Assembly (NCBI RefSeq): GCF_013407925.2
Contig: NZ_CP060201.1
Span: 6,309,001-6,373,000, forward strand
Source of the DNA: Pseudomonas protegens
GTDB lineage: Bacteria > Pseudomonadota > Gammaproteobacteria > Pseudomonadales > Pseudomonadaceae
Reading direction: 5' to 3'
DNA length: 64,000 nt
Below the pieces are notes generated by a model. That model saw only the letters and a list, made by a program, of their open reading frames with translations, did not search any database and was not told the origin of the DNA. Both the position numbers and the translations under genes were made by a program. Positions 34,309 to 42,300 of the stretch are shown piece by piece (positions within the stretch are counted from its first letter, which is position 1; each line of letters opens with the position of its first letter).

Positions 34309-35304
34309 ACTTCTTGAGCATGAAGACGATTTGCCGGCCGGGCAGTCGTACTCCTCAGCCTCGTCATTCCAGTGGAAATCGGTGCTCGAAAAACTGTCGT
34401 TCTTGCGCTCGGTTTTGTCCCACACCGGCACATGCGGTTCGATATCTTTCTCTTCCACCATCCAGGCCAACATCGGTGCTGTGTCGTATGCGGTGTCACC
34501 GATTAAGCGATCCGGTTTGATGTCGAACAACTCTTCGACTCGATCAATCATGGTTTTGGTACTCTCGACCTCAGCCGTTCGATGAGCCGGTGTCGGTTCT
34601 ACATCCATGATCACGCCATGCTCGACATCAATCAGGTAGTTCGTGGAATAGGCGAAAAACGCTGGGCCACCCGGGGCGGCCGTCCAACGGGCTAAAGGAT
34701 CAGTCAGCGATAAGCGCTTGGGAAGAGCTTCAGCGAGCGCCTCCTCATCGAGTGCTTCGAGCTATTCACGGACAGCACGAGTGCTCAGAGACGGGTCGCG
34801 CCAGTTGATCTCTTCATCGCTAGGCGCTCCATATTGCCGACTCGCGTCCGCCTTGATGATGCTGGCGTCCACGGCAAAGCCTTCGCCCTTGACCAGACCC
34901 GCGTCCATGCAGCGATGCAGCACTTCATTAAAAAACCAGCGAAACAGATCGCTGTCCCGGAAACGGCCGTGTCGATTCTTGGAAAACGTAGAGTGATTAG
35001 GTACTTCATCCTCAAGGCTCAACCGGCAGAACCAGCGATAAGCCAAGTTCAAATGAGCCTCTTCACACAAGCGCCGTTCGGAGCGAATGTCATAGCAATA
35101 GCCCACGACTAGCATGCGGATCATCAACTCAGGATCAATCGAAGGACGCCCAATTGGGCTATATAAATCGGCGAGGTAGTGGCGCAGGTCGCTCAGATCG
35201 AGGCACCGATCAATGCTGCGCAGAAGATGATTTTTTGGGATGTGGTCTTCAAGGTTGAACGAGTAAAACAGCCGATCCTGCCCACTCGATAACTGTCTCA
35301 TCAT
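34309..35304 (-). pseudogene. IS1182-family transposase, nonsense-interrupted and 3'-truncated
   Basis: Start MMRQLSSGQDRLFYSFNLED leads into the DUF772-type N-terminal domain (YCYDIRSERRLCEEAHLNLAYRW) and the first catalytic Asp region (FAVDASIIKADASR). A TAG at 34762-34764 interrupts the frame after STRAVRE. The same frame continues with LEALDEEALAEALPKRL and on to YDCPAGK, where homology stops near 34330 and the rest of the DDE domain is missing. The copy cannot transpose. No terminal inverted repeats could be fixed by eye. Confidence 0.8.
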
Positions 35305-35373
35305 GCTGCGTACTCTCCCGCTGGCCGATGGAGTGATTTTGCCGCAGATCAGTCGATGGAGTTGCTCAGGGAA

Positions 35374-35937
35374 TCAGTTAACCTTGGGAGCGTTTCCCTG
35401 CGCAATCAGCAGCGAGCGCTCAATCATTTCAACGGTGATGTATGGGACGAACCCCAGCCTTTCGCCCTTTTCAAAGCTTTTTTTGTAGTCCTCTAACTGA
35501 TCGACATCTTGCGCAATTGCTAGTGCAGCTAGATGCCTGAGTGGCATTGCTCCTTTGGCGTCTGTAGGTAAAGACCTGTAGAGCGCCAGGCCCGCATCTA
35601 TATCTTGATTCTGAGCCCAAGATAACGCCTTGTCAGATAGCTCGACTACATCGTCAGCGCCAATGGTCTCTAACTTCTGGGGCGTTTCGTTGCTTACGAT
35701 GACAGGTGAAAAATATTCTCCCTCCCCATAGATGAACGCGACAGCATCCGAAAACGCTGTCGAGGAGATGGAGGGCATGAACGAAACTCTAAAATGATCC
35801 GAGCGCTTCCCTATAGTTGGAATGATCTGGACTTGGATCTCGCCCAAACACTTGATGCAAAAGCGGTCACTTACCTCATCCTTTCCACAGGCCCAACCTT
35901 GTGCTTGCAAAATCGCACATGCCTCTTTCTCTGTCAT
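35374..35937 (-). CDS. Hypothetical protein (DUF6990-like, 187 aa)
   Basis: A 187-residue acidic soluble protein starting MTEKEACAILQAQGWACGKD. The ATG at 35937 was preferred to a start 72 bases upstream because of its spacing and the clean domain start. VSFMPSISSTAFSDAVAFIY and the helical C-terminus suggest a compact alpha/beta fold. I tentatively connect it with DUF6990, a family with immunity-like context. It lies upstream of, and on the same strand as, the broken transposase. Confidence 0.55.
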   Translation of the reverse strand: MTEKEACAILQAQGWACGKDEVSDRFCIKCLGEIQVQIIPTIGKRSDHFRVSFMPSISSTAFSDAVAFIYGEGEYFSPVIVSNETPQKLETIGADDVVELSDKALSWAQNQDIDAGLALYRSLPTDAKGAMPLRHLAALAIAQDVDQLEDYKKSFEKGERLGFVPYITVEMIERSLLIAQGNAPKVN

Positions 35938-36092
35938 GGTTCTGCTCTCGATATCACCTATCGGATGATACTGGTTTCTTAGGCTCTCAAGGGGGCGCTT
36001 TCTAGCCACCCTACTTTAGCTGGCCGCGCGCTACAGATCGACAGGAGACCTACTTTTTCAACAGAATCGGCCGATTGCAGCCACGTTTAAAA

Positions 36093-36160
36093 GACTTTTT
36101 CCCCCTAAAAAGTCCAAGGCTCCATTTGAAACGCTCCGCGCTACCCAGCAGCGCGGAGCG
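36093..36160 (-). terminator. Double terminator of DUF3077 gene, copy A
   Basis: Reading the minus strand, an 11-bp perfect stem CGCTCCGCGCT/AGCGCGGAGCG (36132-36160) is followed by a second hairpin GACTTTTT-AGGGGG-AAAAAGTC (36093-36114) and TTTT. The pair is conserved in copy B. Confidence 0.8.
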
Positions 36161-36168
36161 CCCAGGCG

Positions 36169-36432
36169 TCAGGCTTGAAGGCGCCAGCCCATCACTCCCA
36201 ACAGGTCGCAGCTGTCACGCAGCAGAATCGCCGCTGCGTTGGAGATATGTTGCAGGTCGGTGTCATCAGCACTCTTCAGTTCTGCGCGGGAGAGGCTTTC
36301 CAGCAGTTGAGTTACTGCCAGTAAACGTGCGGTGCCGTTGGCGTGCAAAACGTCGAGGGGGGCGTTCTTGTCGATAAAGAGGCAGGGAATCAGGCAGTCG
36401 ATGCCGGTGATGGGAATAAATCGTTGGTTCAT
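36169..36432 (-). CDS. DUF3077 domain protein, copy A
   Basis: An 87-residue protein starting MNQRFIPITGIDCLIPCLFI, then HANGTARLLAVTQLLESLSR and AAAILLRDSCDLLGVMGWRL. I recognise the pattern as DUF3077, a small Pseudomonas family of unknown role. The start is fixed by GGAG 8 bases upstream. It is nearly identical to the copy at 41720-41983. The long conserved leader and double terminator make it a stand-alone unit. Confidence 0.8.
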   Translation of the reverse strand: MNQRFIPITGIDCLIPCLFIDKNAPLDVLHANGTARLLAVTQLLESLSRAELKSADDTDLQHISNAAAILLRDSCDLLGVMGWRLQA

Positions 36433-36741
36433 GAGGATCACTCCGCTGTTGGTTAAGGGAGCTGCTCAGATCGTCGCCAAACGAAAGGGTGGCAGCTGTA
36501 CGCAGGTTGGCGAACCGGATTAACCAACAGAAAACCGGCAGACCCTGAAGGTCTCCCGCGCACAGCCACCATAGAAAGGCAGCCGTGACCATAAATGTTC
36601 GACGGCTAGCGCTGCAAGCGTGACTGCCTGTTGGTTGATTTCCAGGTCGCCAAACCCGGTCGCCATTGGGGCGAGTGGGGGCTATGGACGGTGGGTCTTG
36701 GGGGGACAAGTCAGACGCGTCTGTAAGTTTTGTAGGATTGC
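36433..36741 (-). ncRNA. Conserved structured leader of DUF3077, copy A
   Basis: No protein is encoded in this gap. TGTTGGTTAA (36447-36456) is exactly complementary to TTAACCAACA (36520-36529), and a third, direct copy (TGTTGGTTGA) lies at 36629-36638. AGACC/GGTCT (36540-36544 and 36550-36554) and GGTGGC/GCCACC (36488-36493 and 36565-36570) also pair. In copy B the paired sequences have changed together. G-U pairs fit the minus strand slightly better, consistent with a 5' untranslated RNA of DUF3077. Confidence 0.5.
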
Positions 36742-36777
36742 ATTATGGGGCTTGGCGGTTTGAGAACGGGTCAGTCA

Positions 36778-37120
36778 ATAAATGAAATTCAATGACGGTG
36801 ACAGGGTAAAAGTTAAGCCCCACGTGTGGTGGCCGAATGGCGGGGTTGGAGTGGTTTCGTTACCTGCGGAATATGTAAAGGAAGCCTTGGGGGGGGCAGT
36901 GGAGTTATCTAGCACTCAACGAACTATGGCTGGAAAAGACAGGATTATTACCTGTGTATGGATTGATTTTGACGAGCCGGCAATGGATTGCAGTGATGAC
37001 GGCCCTTACCTCGGTGGCGAGGTTTCCTTGGAATATTTGGAACATATATAGGGTGGAGTTTAAAAAGTAAGACGGTCTGGCAGATTGCACTTCGCTTGTT
37101 TTTGTCTGCGAAAATGCTCG
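36778..37120. repeat. 343-bp direct repeat, copy 2
   Basis: Second copy of the segment at 33917-34259, in the same orientation. It starts 36 bp after the end of the DUF3077 cassette. The length is unchanged, so divergence has been by substitution only. Confidence 0.85.
36782..37051 (+). CDS. Hypothetical protein (89 aa), duplicated gene copy 2
   Basis: Second copy of the 89-residue protein, with the same start MKFNDGDRVKVKPHVWWPNG and the same acidic C-terminus. Changes cluster in the middle (AEYVKEALGGAVELSS against PEYVKKALSGEVELSS). Both copies remain open without frameshifts. This suggests selection to keep both, or recent duplication. Function unknown. Confidence 0.6.
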   Translation: MKFNDGDRVKVKPHVWWPNGGVGVVSLPAEYVKEALGGAVELSSTQRTMAGKDRIITCVWIDFDEPAMDCSDDGPYLGGEVSLEYLEHI

Positions 37121-37326
37121 CGGCCACTTGCGGACGTTCCTCGGCCACCAGGGCCAACGCCATGGCCCACCTGGCGGCGCAGCGAGGGTTCCGCTTGCTT
37201 GCCCCACGGGGGCTTGCGACCGCTGTTCTCGTCAAAGGCATAGGACGGATGTGCTAGATAGCCCTTTGCTACATGTTCAGGGTGCGAAGCTCTTGCCTTC
37301 AAAAATAACGGCAAAGGACTGTCTCC
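37052..37326. other. 275-bp gap, no supported gene
   Basis: The first ~70 bp belong to the direct repeat. The remaining ~200 bp are GC-rich and flanked by AT-richer DNA, which looks like a fragment of another element, but I could not identify it. Short frames through it are not convincing. Confidence 0.4.
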
Positions 37327-37686
37327 ATGATCGCTTTTACAAGGCGGCTTTTGCCTGCCGCATTACTGTGTAGTGCCCTCGCTGCCCAGGCGAGCGAAGT
37401 GCTGAAGGGCGACTACTGGGTCGTTCACTACCAGGGTGCCTTGGGCAAGAATCAGGTGTTCATCGCCGACGGCGACCCCACTCACATCATCAATCGTCCA
37501 GGTGGCGCGAAATCATTGGGTATCTATCAACTTTACGAAGAGCCCGGTAAACCCAACTTCACCTCTTACGATGTCGAAATCGATTGTGCGAAGAACCGCG
37601 TGCGCATCATGGGTGCGGCGGATTTTCGCAGCGTGTTCAATGATTTTCGCAATGTGAAGTATTCCAGCCAGTGGCAACACCTCTAA
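37327..37686 (+). CDS. Putative periplasmic protein (119 aa)
   Basis: A 119-residue exported protein. The signal peptide MIAFTRRLLPAALLCSALAA ends at QA-SEV. The mature ~97 residues are beta-rich (DYWVVHYQGALGKNQVFIAD) with one Cys (EIDCAKNRVRIMG). I do not recognise a family; surface-adhesin-E-like small domains share the flavour. It stands alone on the plus strand, facing the nuclease operon. Confidence 0.65.
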   Translation: MIAFTRRLLPAALLCSALAAQASEVLKGDYWVVHYQGALGKNQVFIADGDPTHIINRPGGAKSLGIYQLYEEPGKPNFTSYDVEIDCAKNRVRIMGAADFRSVFNDFRNVKYSSQWQHL

Positions 37687-37922
37687 ACCTATCTCCGCTC
37701 GAACAGCATTCCTACTTTTACCACCGTCAAACAGCCGATAGCTGTACCTTAACACCGTGGAGGGTTAGCTCGCCGCTACCGAGTTTGTTCGTCGGCTCGT
37801 CAAAAAATCAATATTCAAATCATCAGAAGGGTCCGGTGGCGGTCGTCAGGCAAGCTGAGCATAAGAAAACATGCTTGGGGAGCATTGCTGTCCGTGCGAA
37901 CAGACAATGCTCCAGCTTTCGG

Positions 37923-39056
37923 TCAATAAAGATTTTCAAAAAGCGAGCCTGTCGCATTAGCCTCGGTACTTTTCGGAGCTTCCTGTATCTGTGCAGAGCC
38001 GCCAATCCAAGAGTCCGCAAATGCTGAGCGCTCCAGCCCTGCGAAATCCAGTAACACCCCGATGAAGGACTTCTCCTCCAATTTTAGTTGGTCGAACCCT
38101 CGTGGCTTTATCCTAAATCCTTCGGATTCTAATGAGCGTGCTAATTGAAATAGCGAAACGCCTTTCATCTGCGTCAACACATGATCCGTGATCACTTCGG
38201 CAGGGATATTTTGGAGGTCTGTACGTATCGAGTTGAGCATTGATTGCGAAACTGCCCGGCCATTAGGTGTGTAGCGCTCTATCAGAGCGGCAGCAACTCG
38301 AACCTTTTCAAGTCCAGGGCCTTCCTCTTCATCACCGAATCTAATGATGTTGGAGATGGTTTTGCGTCTGTCTTCTGCTGATTTAAAAAAAACTTTTGCA
38401 AGACAGAAATCTAATGTCAGCGCAATTATTGATGCAGCAATATATGCTAGTCGCAGCGCTGTCTCGGCTGCAGGGCTACTGGGGTGACTGGACGCTAATA
38501 AACGTGCGAAGGCAATGAAGTGATCTAGCGATCTGTTCACCGTGCCTGGGCCAAACTCATCAATTAACCCAGCCTTTAGGTCTTGGTAGCCAGTTTGAAA
38601 TTCTTTGCTCCTACGGCCCTTATCTATCGATTTTATTAACTTGTCGAGATCTTCTTCGCTGAGTCTTTCTGGAAATATGATTTTTTCGCTTTCCGACATT
38701 CGCTTGAGATCCGCACCATCAAGGATCGATATTCCAAGGCGCGTTGCAACGTCCTTAATTACAGACCTGCAATCAGTCGTGGCGACGTGTGCCCCATCAA
38801 CCTGGAGTAATTCAAGCAAGCCCTTAGTCCACAACACGCGTTCGATAGCTTTGGGCTTCAGCTTTGACTTCGCGTCCACGATCTGACGTCTGCGCGAGGA
38901 ACCATTTGATTGCTCATAGATCCAGATGTCGATATCTGTTAAGTCGTCGCCATCGAGTTGTAGTGGCACACCACGAACTGCGTACATTCCCGCTCGAAGA
39001 AAGTAAGCTCGAAGAAGCTCCTCTAGTACGTAGCCCTTATCTCCAGTCTTGGCCAT
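37923..39056 (-). CDS. PD-(D/E)XK nuclease-like protein of candidate defence operon
   Basis: A 377-residue protein. The N-terminal ~95 residues show a restriction-endonuclease-like core: Glu12/13 in VLEELLRAYFLRAG, then Asp41/Asp43 in DLTDIDIW, then D61-x-K63 in IVDAKSKLKPKAIERVLW, followed by a strand VATTDC. This is the E-D-DxK order seen in Mrr/archaeal resolvase-like nucleases. The remaining ~280 residues are helical with no known domain to my eye. It is co-transcribed with the winged-helix-like gene, 3 bp downstream of it. It is AT-richer than the core genome. A phage- or plasmid-targeting role is inferred from the nuclease core and island location. Confidence 0.65.
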   Translation of the reverse strand: MAKTGDKGYVLEELLRAYFLRAGMYAVRGVPLQLDGDDLTDIDIWIYEQSNGSSRRRQIVDAKSKLKPKAIERVLWTKGLLELLQVDGAHVATTDCRSVIKDVATRLGISILDGADLKRMSESEKIIFPERLSEEDLDKLIKSIDKGRRSKEFQTGYQDLKAGLIDEFGPGTVNRSLDHFIAFARLLASSHPSSPAAETALRLAYIAASIIALTLDFCLAKVFFKSAEDRRKTISNIIRFGDEEEGPGLEKVRVAAALIERYTPNGRAVSQSMLNSIRTDLQNIPAEVITDHVLTQMKGVSLFQLARSLESEGFRIKPRGFDQLKLEEKSFIGVLLDFAGLERSAFADSWIGGSAQIQEAPKSTEANATGSLFENLY

Positions 39057-39059
39057 TTA

Positions 39060-40328
39060 TCAGATTCCTCTCTTGCTCCGAAGTGTACTCAGGATATCGT
39101 GCGTATGGCGCTTGCTCGGTTGTGATTGTCTTTTTCTTGTTTGCTCGCGTGCGTACTCTGGCCCTTGATAATTAGTCATCGGAGCGCTTGGGGGCGTATT
39201 TATTGCTTCCGCATTTGCATTCCCGCGCTTGAGAACTTGAAGGGCAAGCTCACCAACTTCTTTTTTTAGCAGTTTCATGCGAAACATACCAGAATTAGCG
39301 GGGAACAATTGGATGACTCGGTTCTGCTCCAAAACGCGATAGTCTGCGCCGATTGCAGAAGCGGGGCCAATAGTTCGGCCCGCAATCAGCGCGTCCAAGA
39401 TCCAGTCGAAGCTAAGAATACGCCCTTGTGAAGCTGGGCGTAGTTGCATTCCATATGATAAGGCAGACACCAGGGCTTTTGCCATGTCGAAAGTGTCATC
39501 GATCAATGGGCTTACATATTTGTGGAAAGCGCCAGGTAGCGTCACAAAAGCATGATCACCTCGCTCGTTAGAAACTGTGTTTACTTCTAGAACACCAGCC
39601 GCCTTGAGTTTCTCAAAAAGCGGCACTCCGAGCTCCCTTTCGCAATTGTCAGCGTAAATGCAGCCTACGCTTTTAAGTTTCTCTGTTATTGAGAGAAAAC
39701 TACTTTGCTCTGCTGTTGAAAGAGAGGAAAGTACCCGGGCGGATTTATTTACTGAGTCCTTTTTGAATAGGTTGCCATTAAACAGCAAAATATTCGAAGG
39801 GTCATCGCCCTCTTGATCTATGAAGCCAATCTCAGTGGAGCGCCGTATTAAATCATCAACGTCAGATGACTTCATTTTGTAACTGTCGCCAACGAACTCT
39901 TTGGCAATGATGAGCGAGACTGGAGCTTGAGACGCCATTTCCCCAATAGCAATCGCTGCATGCTCATGCATGCCAGGTTGAGCATCTTTGAAAATATCGG
40001 CTGCATGTGACAAAACTGCGCGGGTTGTCACACCTATAACTTGTATTTCATTCCCGCCGGTATCAATCAAACGCTTAGCCTTGAGGAGCTCTAGGTAGTG
40101 TGGAAGCTCAACCCGAGGGTTCAGGCCGGTAGCCATAGCGATTGCGGCAACTTCCTGCTTCCCGAGATTGGATTCGTTAGTTTCTCCGAGCCGCATTAAA
40201 AGCTGTGCAGCCTTTCCGGCTTCGTCTAGAACTGAATACTCTGCCGGTGCGGCAGTATCCGAAGCAATTTTCCTAGAGTGGTGAATAATCCACGCGCCAG
40301 TTGTCTCTTTATCCAAGCTCAAATCCAT
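39060..40328 (-). CDS. Winged-helix-like partner protein of candidate defence operon
   Basis: A 422-residue protein. Several stretches resemble winged-helix repeats: LNPRVELPHYLELLKAKRLI with a following GNEIQVIGVTTRAVL, SSDVDDLIRRSTEIGFID, and VPLFEKLKAAGVLEVNTVSN with a following HAFVTLPGAFHKY. The C-terminal ~45 residues are basic and disordered (REQTRKRQSQPSKRHTHDIL). It could bind DNA and recruit the nuclease encoded 3 bp downstream. No catalytic motif is visible. I know of no named family for it. Confidence 0.6.
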   Translation of the reverse strand: MDLSLDKETTGAWIIHHSRKIASDTAAPAEYSVLDEAGKAAQLLMRLGETNESNLGKQEVAAIAMATGLNPRVELPHYLELLKAKRLIDTGGNEIQVIGVTTRAVLSHAADIFKDAQPGMHEHAAIAIGEMASQAPVSLIIAKEFVGDSYKMKSSDVDDLIRRSTEIGFIDQEGDDPSNILLFNGNLFKKDSVNKSARVLSSLSTAEQSSFLSITEKLKSVGCIYADNCERELGVPLFEKLKAAGVLEVNTVSNERGDHAFVTLPGAFHKYVSPLIDDTFDMAKALVSALSYGMQLRPASQGRILSFDWILDALIAGRTIGPASAIGADYRVLEQNRVIQLFPANSGMFRMKLLKKEVGELALQVLKRGNANAEAINTPPSAPMTNYQGPEYAREQTRKRQSQPSKRHTHDILSTLRSKRGI

Positions 40329-40505
40329 CTGCTGCCCCCCGTTAGGTCCTTGATGAGCTACTTTGCACTGGAGTTCTCTCCAGCGCTCCAGGTACGCAGG
40401 TTACCTGACTTTTAATATCTGGCCATCATAACGCCATCTTTCCGGTGTGGACGCTACGCCCAGCGAATCTACAATGTTTTGAAGCTCCTCGCTTCACGAC
40501 GTCGA

Positions 40506-41333
40506 TCAGCTAACTGGTGGGACTCCATGCCTGTTGATATCTGACTCAACCGGCAGCTTTATCCACGCCTCGATCTCCGTAACGAATTGCACGAGCCGCT
40601 GAGCCAAGCCATCTGCATAGAATGTCAAGCCTTGCCGGTAAGCAACATACAAGTCATTGCTGTCATTCATTCCCTTACTAGGGGTTCCAAAGACATGCTC
40701 GGGCTCAAAGCAGCCATCCATTCCAACAGGCTCCTTGCCGAATTGCTCATGGATTAATCGGGCTCTGTCTGTCAGTTGCAGCCACTGAAGAGCATGCTCT
40801 GGAGAGAGGCTTGCAGCTATTGGGAGAGCTAAGCGGATGTCTTGGATTCGTGAGTCCACACACCCCAGCATCACCCTGAGCCGAGCAAAATCTTGAACGC
40901 TGAATTTCCGCCTTTCACGCTTTCTTTGTAGCTCGTCAATCAGTTTATTTGTGCTCTGAGATTCAAGCAGCGCCAGATCATTATGGCTAATAAGATCTTC
41001 GTGGCCGAACGTCCTGATATTTACATACGAGTCCACTACAGATGCCAGAATGTAATTCAGGGCGCGCAGTGAGTTTTTTTCCCGGTGATGCCTCGGAAAA
41101 ATTTCAATGAAGATGTAGAAGATGTAAGCCGCAGCGATACCGGTCATAAGGTCGCCGACGATGTCCTCGAAGGCTTTGGACTGGAGAGCTGAAATCAAGC
41201 ATGCCCAGTCAGGCGATGCCATGAAGGCAGGGACGGGAAACTTAATCTTCACCATCAAGAGCAAGGTAAGGCTTGCCAAAAAACCATAAAACAGCTTTCT
41301 TTCCCAGCGATCTTTCCACCACCACCTGAACAT
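40506..41333 (-). CDS. Two-TM membrane protein, unknown function
   Basis: A 275-residue protein starting MFRWWWKDRWERKLFYGFLA after an ideal GGAGG site. Two membrane helices lie at ~13-32 (FLASLTLLLMV) and ~60-85 (DLMTGIAAAYIFYIFIEIFP). A long cytoplasmic helical domain follows (RKRERRKFSVQDFARLRVML). It lies 177 bp upstream of the winged-helix/nuclease pair on the same strand and could belong to the same unit. Membrane partners are common in defence systems, but that link is an inference. Confidence 0.55.
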   Translation of the reverse strand: MFRWWWKDRWERKLFYGFLASLTLLLMVKIKFPVPAFMASPDWACLISALQSKAFEDIVGDLMTGIAAAYIFYIFIEIFPRHHREKNSLRALNYILASVVDSYVNIRTFGHEDLISHNDLALLESQSTNKLIDELQRKRERRKFSVQDFARLRVMLGCVDSRIQDIRLALPIAASLSPEHALQWLQLTDRARLIHEQFGKEPVGMDGCFEPEHVFGTPSKGMNDSNDLYVAYRQGLTFYADGLAQRLVQFVTEIEAWIKLPVESDINRHGVPPVS

Positions 41334-41643
41334 TCCTTCCTCCAGAAAGGGGCCCGCAGGGCCCAGTTGCACAAACTGACATCATAAAGCTTGCCCAGCC
41401 TGATCAGCCAGCTGAGCTTCCCAGCACTTGATGTGCTCCAAGACTCGATCCAGGAACCGGCTTTCGTCTCCGAAGAAAGCGGAGGATGGCTCGTGGATGG
41501 CAAATCAGTTTGAGCTAACTTTGCACTCACGGTGCCGGGCATCCTTCGCTCCGACATAGACAGCTGGCCAGCCTGAGGATTGATCACTATGGTGCGGCCA
41601 TTGCTGAGCGTCCGCTTCTGGCCGATTGCAGCCACTTTTAAAA
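41334..41643. other. 310-bp gap, no supported gene
   Basis: No frame here has good coding character or a ribosome site. The last ~25 bases before the DUF3077 cassette read GAGCGTCCGCTTCTGGCC, which may mark the insertion point of copy B. I see no promoter I would defend. Confidence 0.4.
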
Positions 41644-41711
41644 GACTTTTTCCCCCTAAAAAGTCCAAGGCTCCATTTAAAACGCTCCGCGCTACCCAGC
41701 AGCGCGGAGCG
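41644..41711 (-). terminator. Double terminator of DUF3077 gene, copy B
   Basis: The same 11-bp CGCTCCGCGCT/AGCGCGGAGCG stem (41683-41711) and GACTTTTT/AAAAAGTC hairpin (41644-41665) as in copy A, just downstream of the stop on the minus strand. Confidence 0.8.
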
Positions 41712-41719
41712 CTCAGGCG

Positions 41720-41983
41720 TCAGGCTTGAAGGCGCCAGCCCATCACTCCCAACAGATCGCAACTGTCACGCAGCAGAATCGCCGCTGCGTTGGAGATATG
41801 TTGCAGATCGGTGTCGTCAGCACTCTTGAACTCTGCGCGGGAGAGGCTTTCCAGCAGTTGAGTCACTGCCAGTAAACGTGCGGTGCCGTTGGCATGCAGC
41901 ACGTCCAATGGTGCGGTCTTGTCTATAAACAGGCAGGGAATCAGGCAGTCGATGCCGGTGATGGGGATGTATTGCTGAGTCAT
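41720..41983 (-). CDS. DUF3077 domain protein, copy B
   Basis: An 87-residue protein starting MTQQYIPITGIDCLIPCLFI. It differs from copy A in only a few residues (TAPLD for NAPLD, AEFKSADD for AELKSADD). GGAGG precedes the ATG at 5-6 bases. Function unknown. Both copies being intact suggests the unit is maintained or recently duplicated. Confidence 0.8.
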   Translation of the reverse strand: MTQQYIPITGIDCLIPCLFIDKTAPLDVLHANGTARLLAVTQLLESLSRAEFKSADDTDLQHISNAAAILLRDSCDLLGVMGWRLQA

Positions 41984-42286
41984 GGGAACCTCCGCTTGTG
42001 GGTAAGGGAGCTGTCCTGTCGTCGCCAGTCGAATAGGTGGCAGCTATACGCGGGTTGGCGAGCCGACTCATCCCACAATAATCGGCAGATCCGAGGATCT
42101 CCCGCGTACAGCCGCCATGAAAGATCGCCGTGAACATAAAGGGTCCTCGGCAAAGCTTGCAAGCGGAAGTGCCTGTGGGTGAGTTGCCAGGTCGCCAAAC
42201 CCGGTCGCCATTGGGGCGAGTGGGGACTATGGACGGTGGGTCTTGGGGGGACAAGTCAGACGCGTCTGCAAGTTTTGTAGGATTGC
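41984..42286 (-). ncRNA. Conserved structured leader of DUF3077, copy B
   Basis: TTGTGGG (41996-42002) pairs with CCCACAA (42072-42078), and a direct copy TGTGGGTGA follows at 42174-42182. AGATC/GATCT (42087-42091 and 42096-42100) replaces AGACC/GGTCT of copy A, which is a compensated change. The terminal block with CAGACGCGTCTG (42257-42268) is conserved. No protein is encoded. Confidence 0.5.
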
Positions 42287-42300
42287 GGAGGGGGACTTGG

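Larger units (their letters stand above)
36069..36741 (-). repeat. DUF3077 cassette, copy A (~673 bp)
   Basis: This unit recurs in the same orientation at 41620-42286. Both begin GGCCGATTGCAGCCAC and end TTTTGTAGGATTGC. Each holds a double terminator, a DUF3077 gene, a ~200-bp leader with covarying helices, and a ~100-bp near-identical block with the palindrome CAGACGCGTCTG. Flanking sequences differ, so the unit itself is what has been copied. Confidence 0.8.
41620..42286 (-). repeat. DUF3077 cassette, copy B (~667 bp)
   Basis: Second copy of the unit at 36069-36741, in the same orientation. The coding part, terminators and distal block are highly conserved. The leader differs mainly at paired positions. 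The copies bracket ~4.9 kb containing the 89-residue gene copy 2, the periplasmic protein, the nuclease operon and the membrane protein. Confidence 0.8.

Noticed and set aside
36433..36741. A 147-residue minus-strand frame over the DUF3077 leader (also in copy B)
   Set aside because: The frame shifts and protein differ strongly between copies while base-paired segments are conserved, which fits RNA and not protein.
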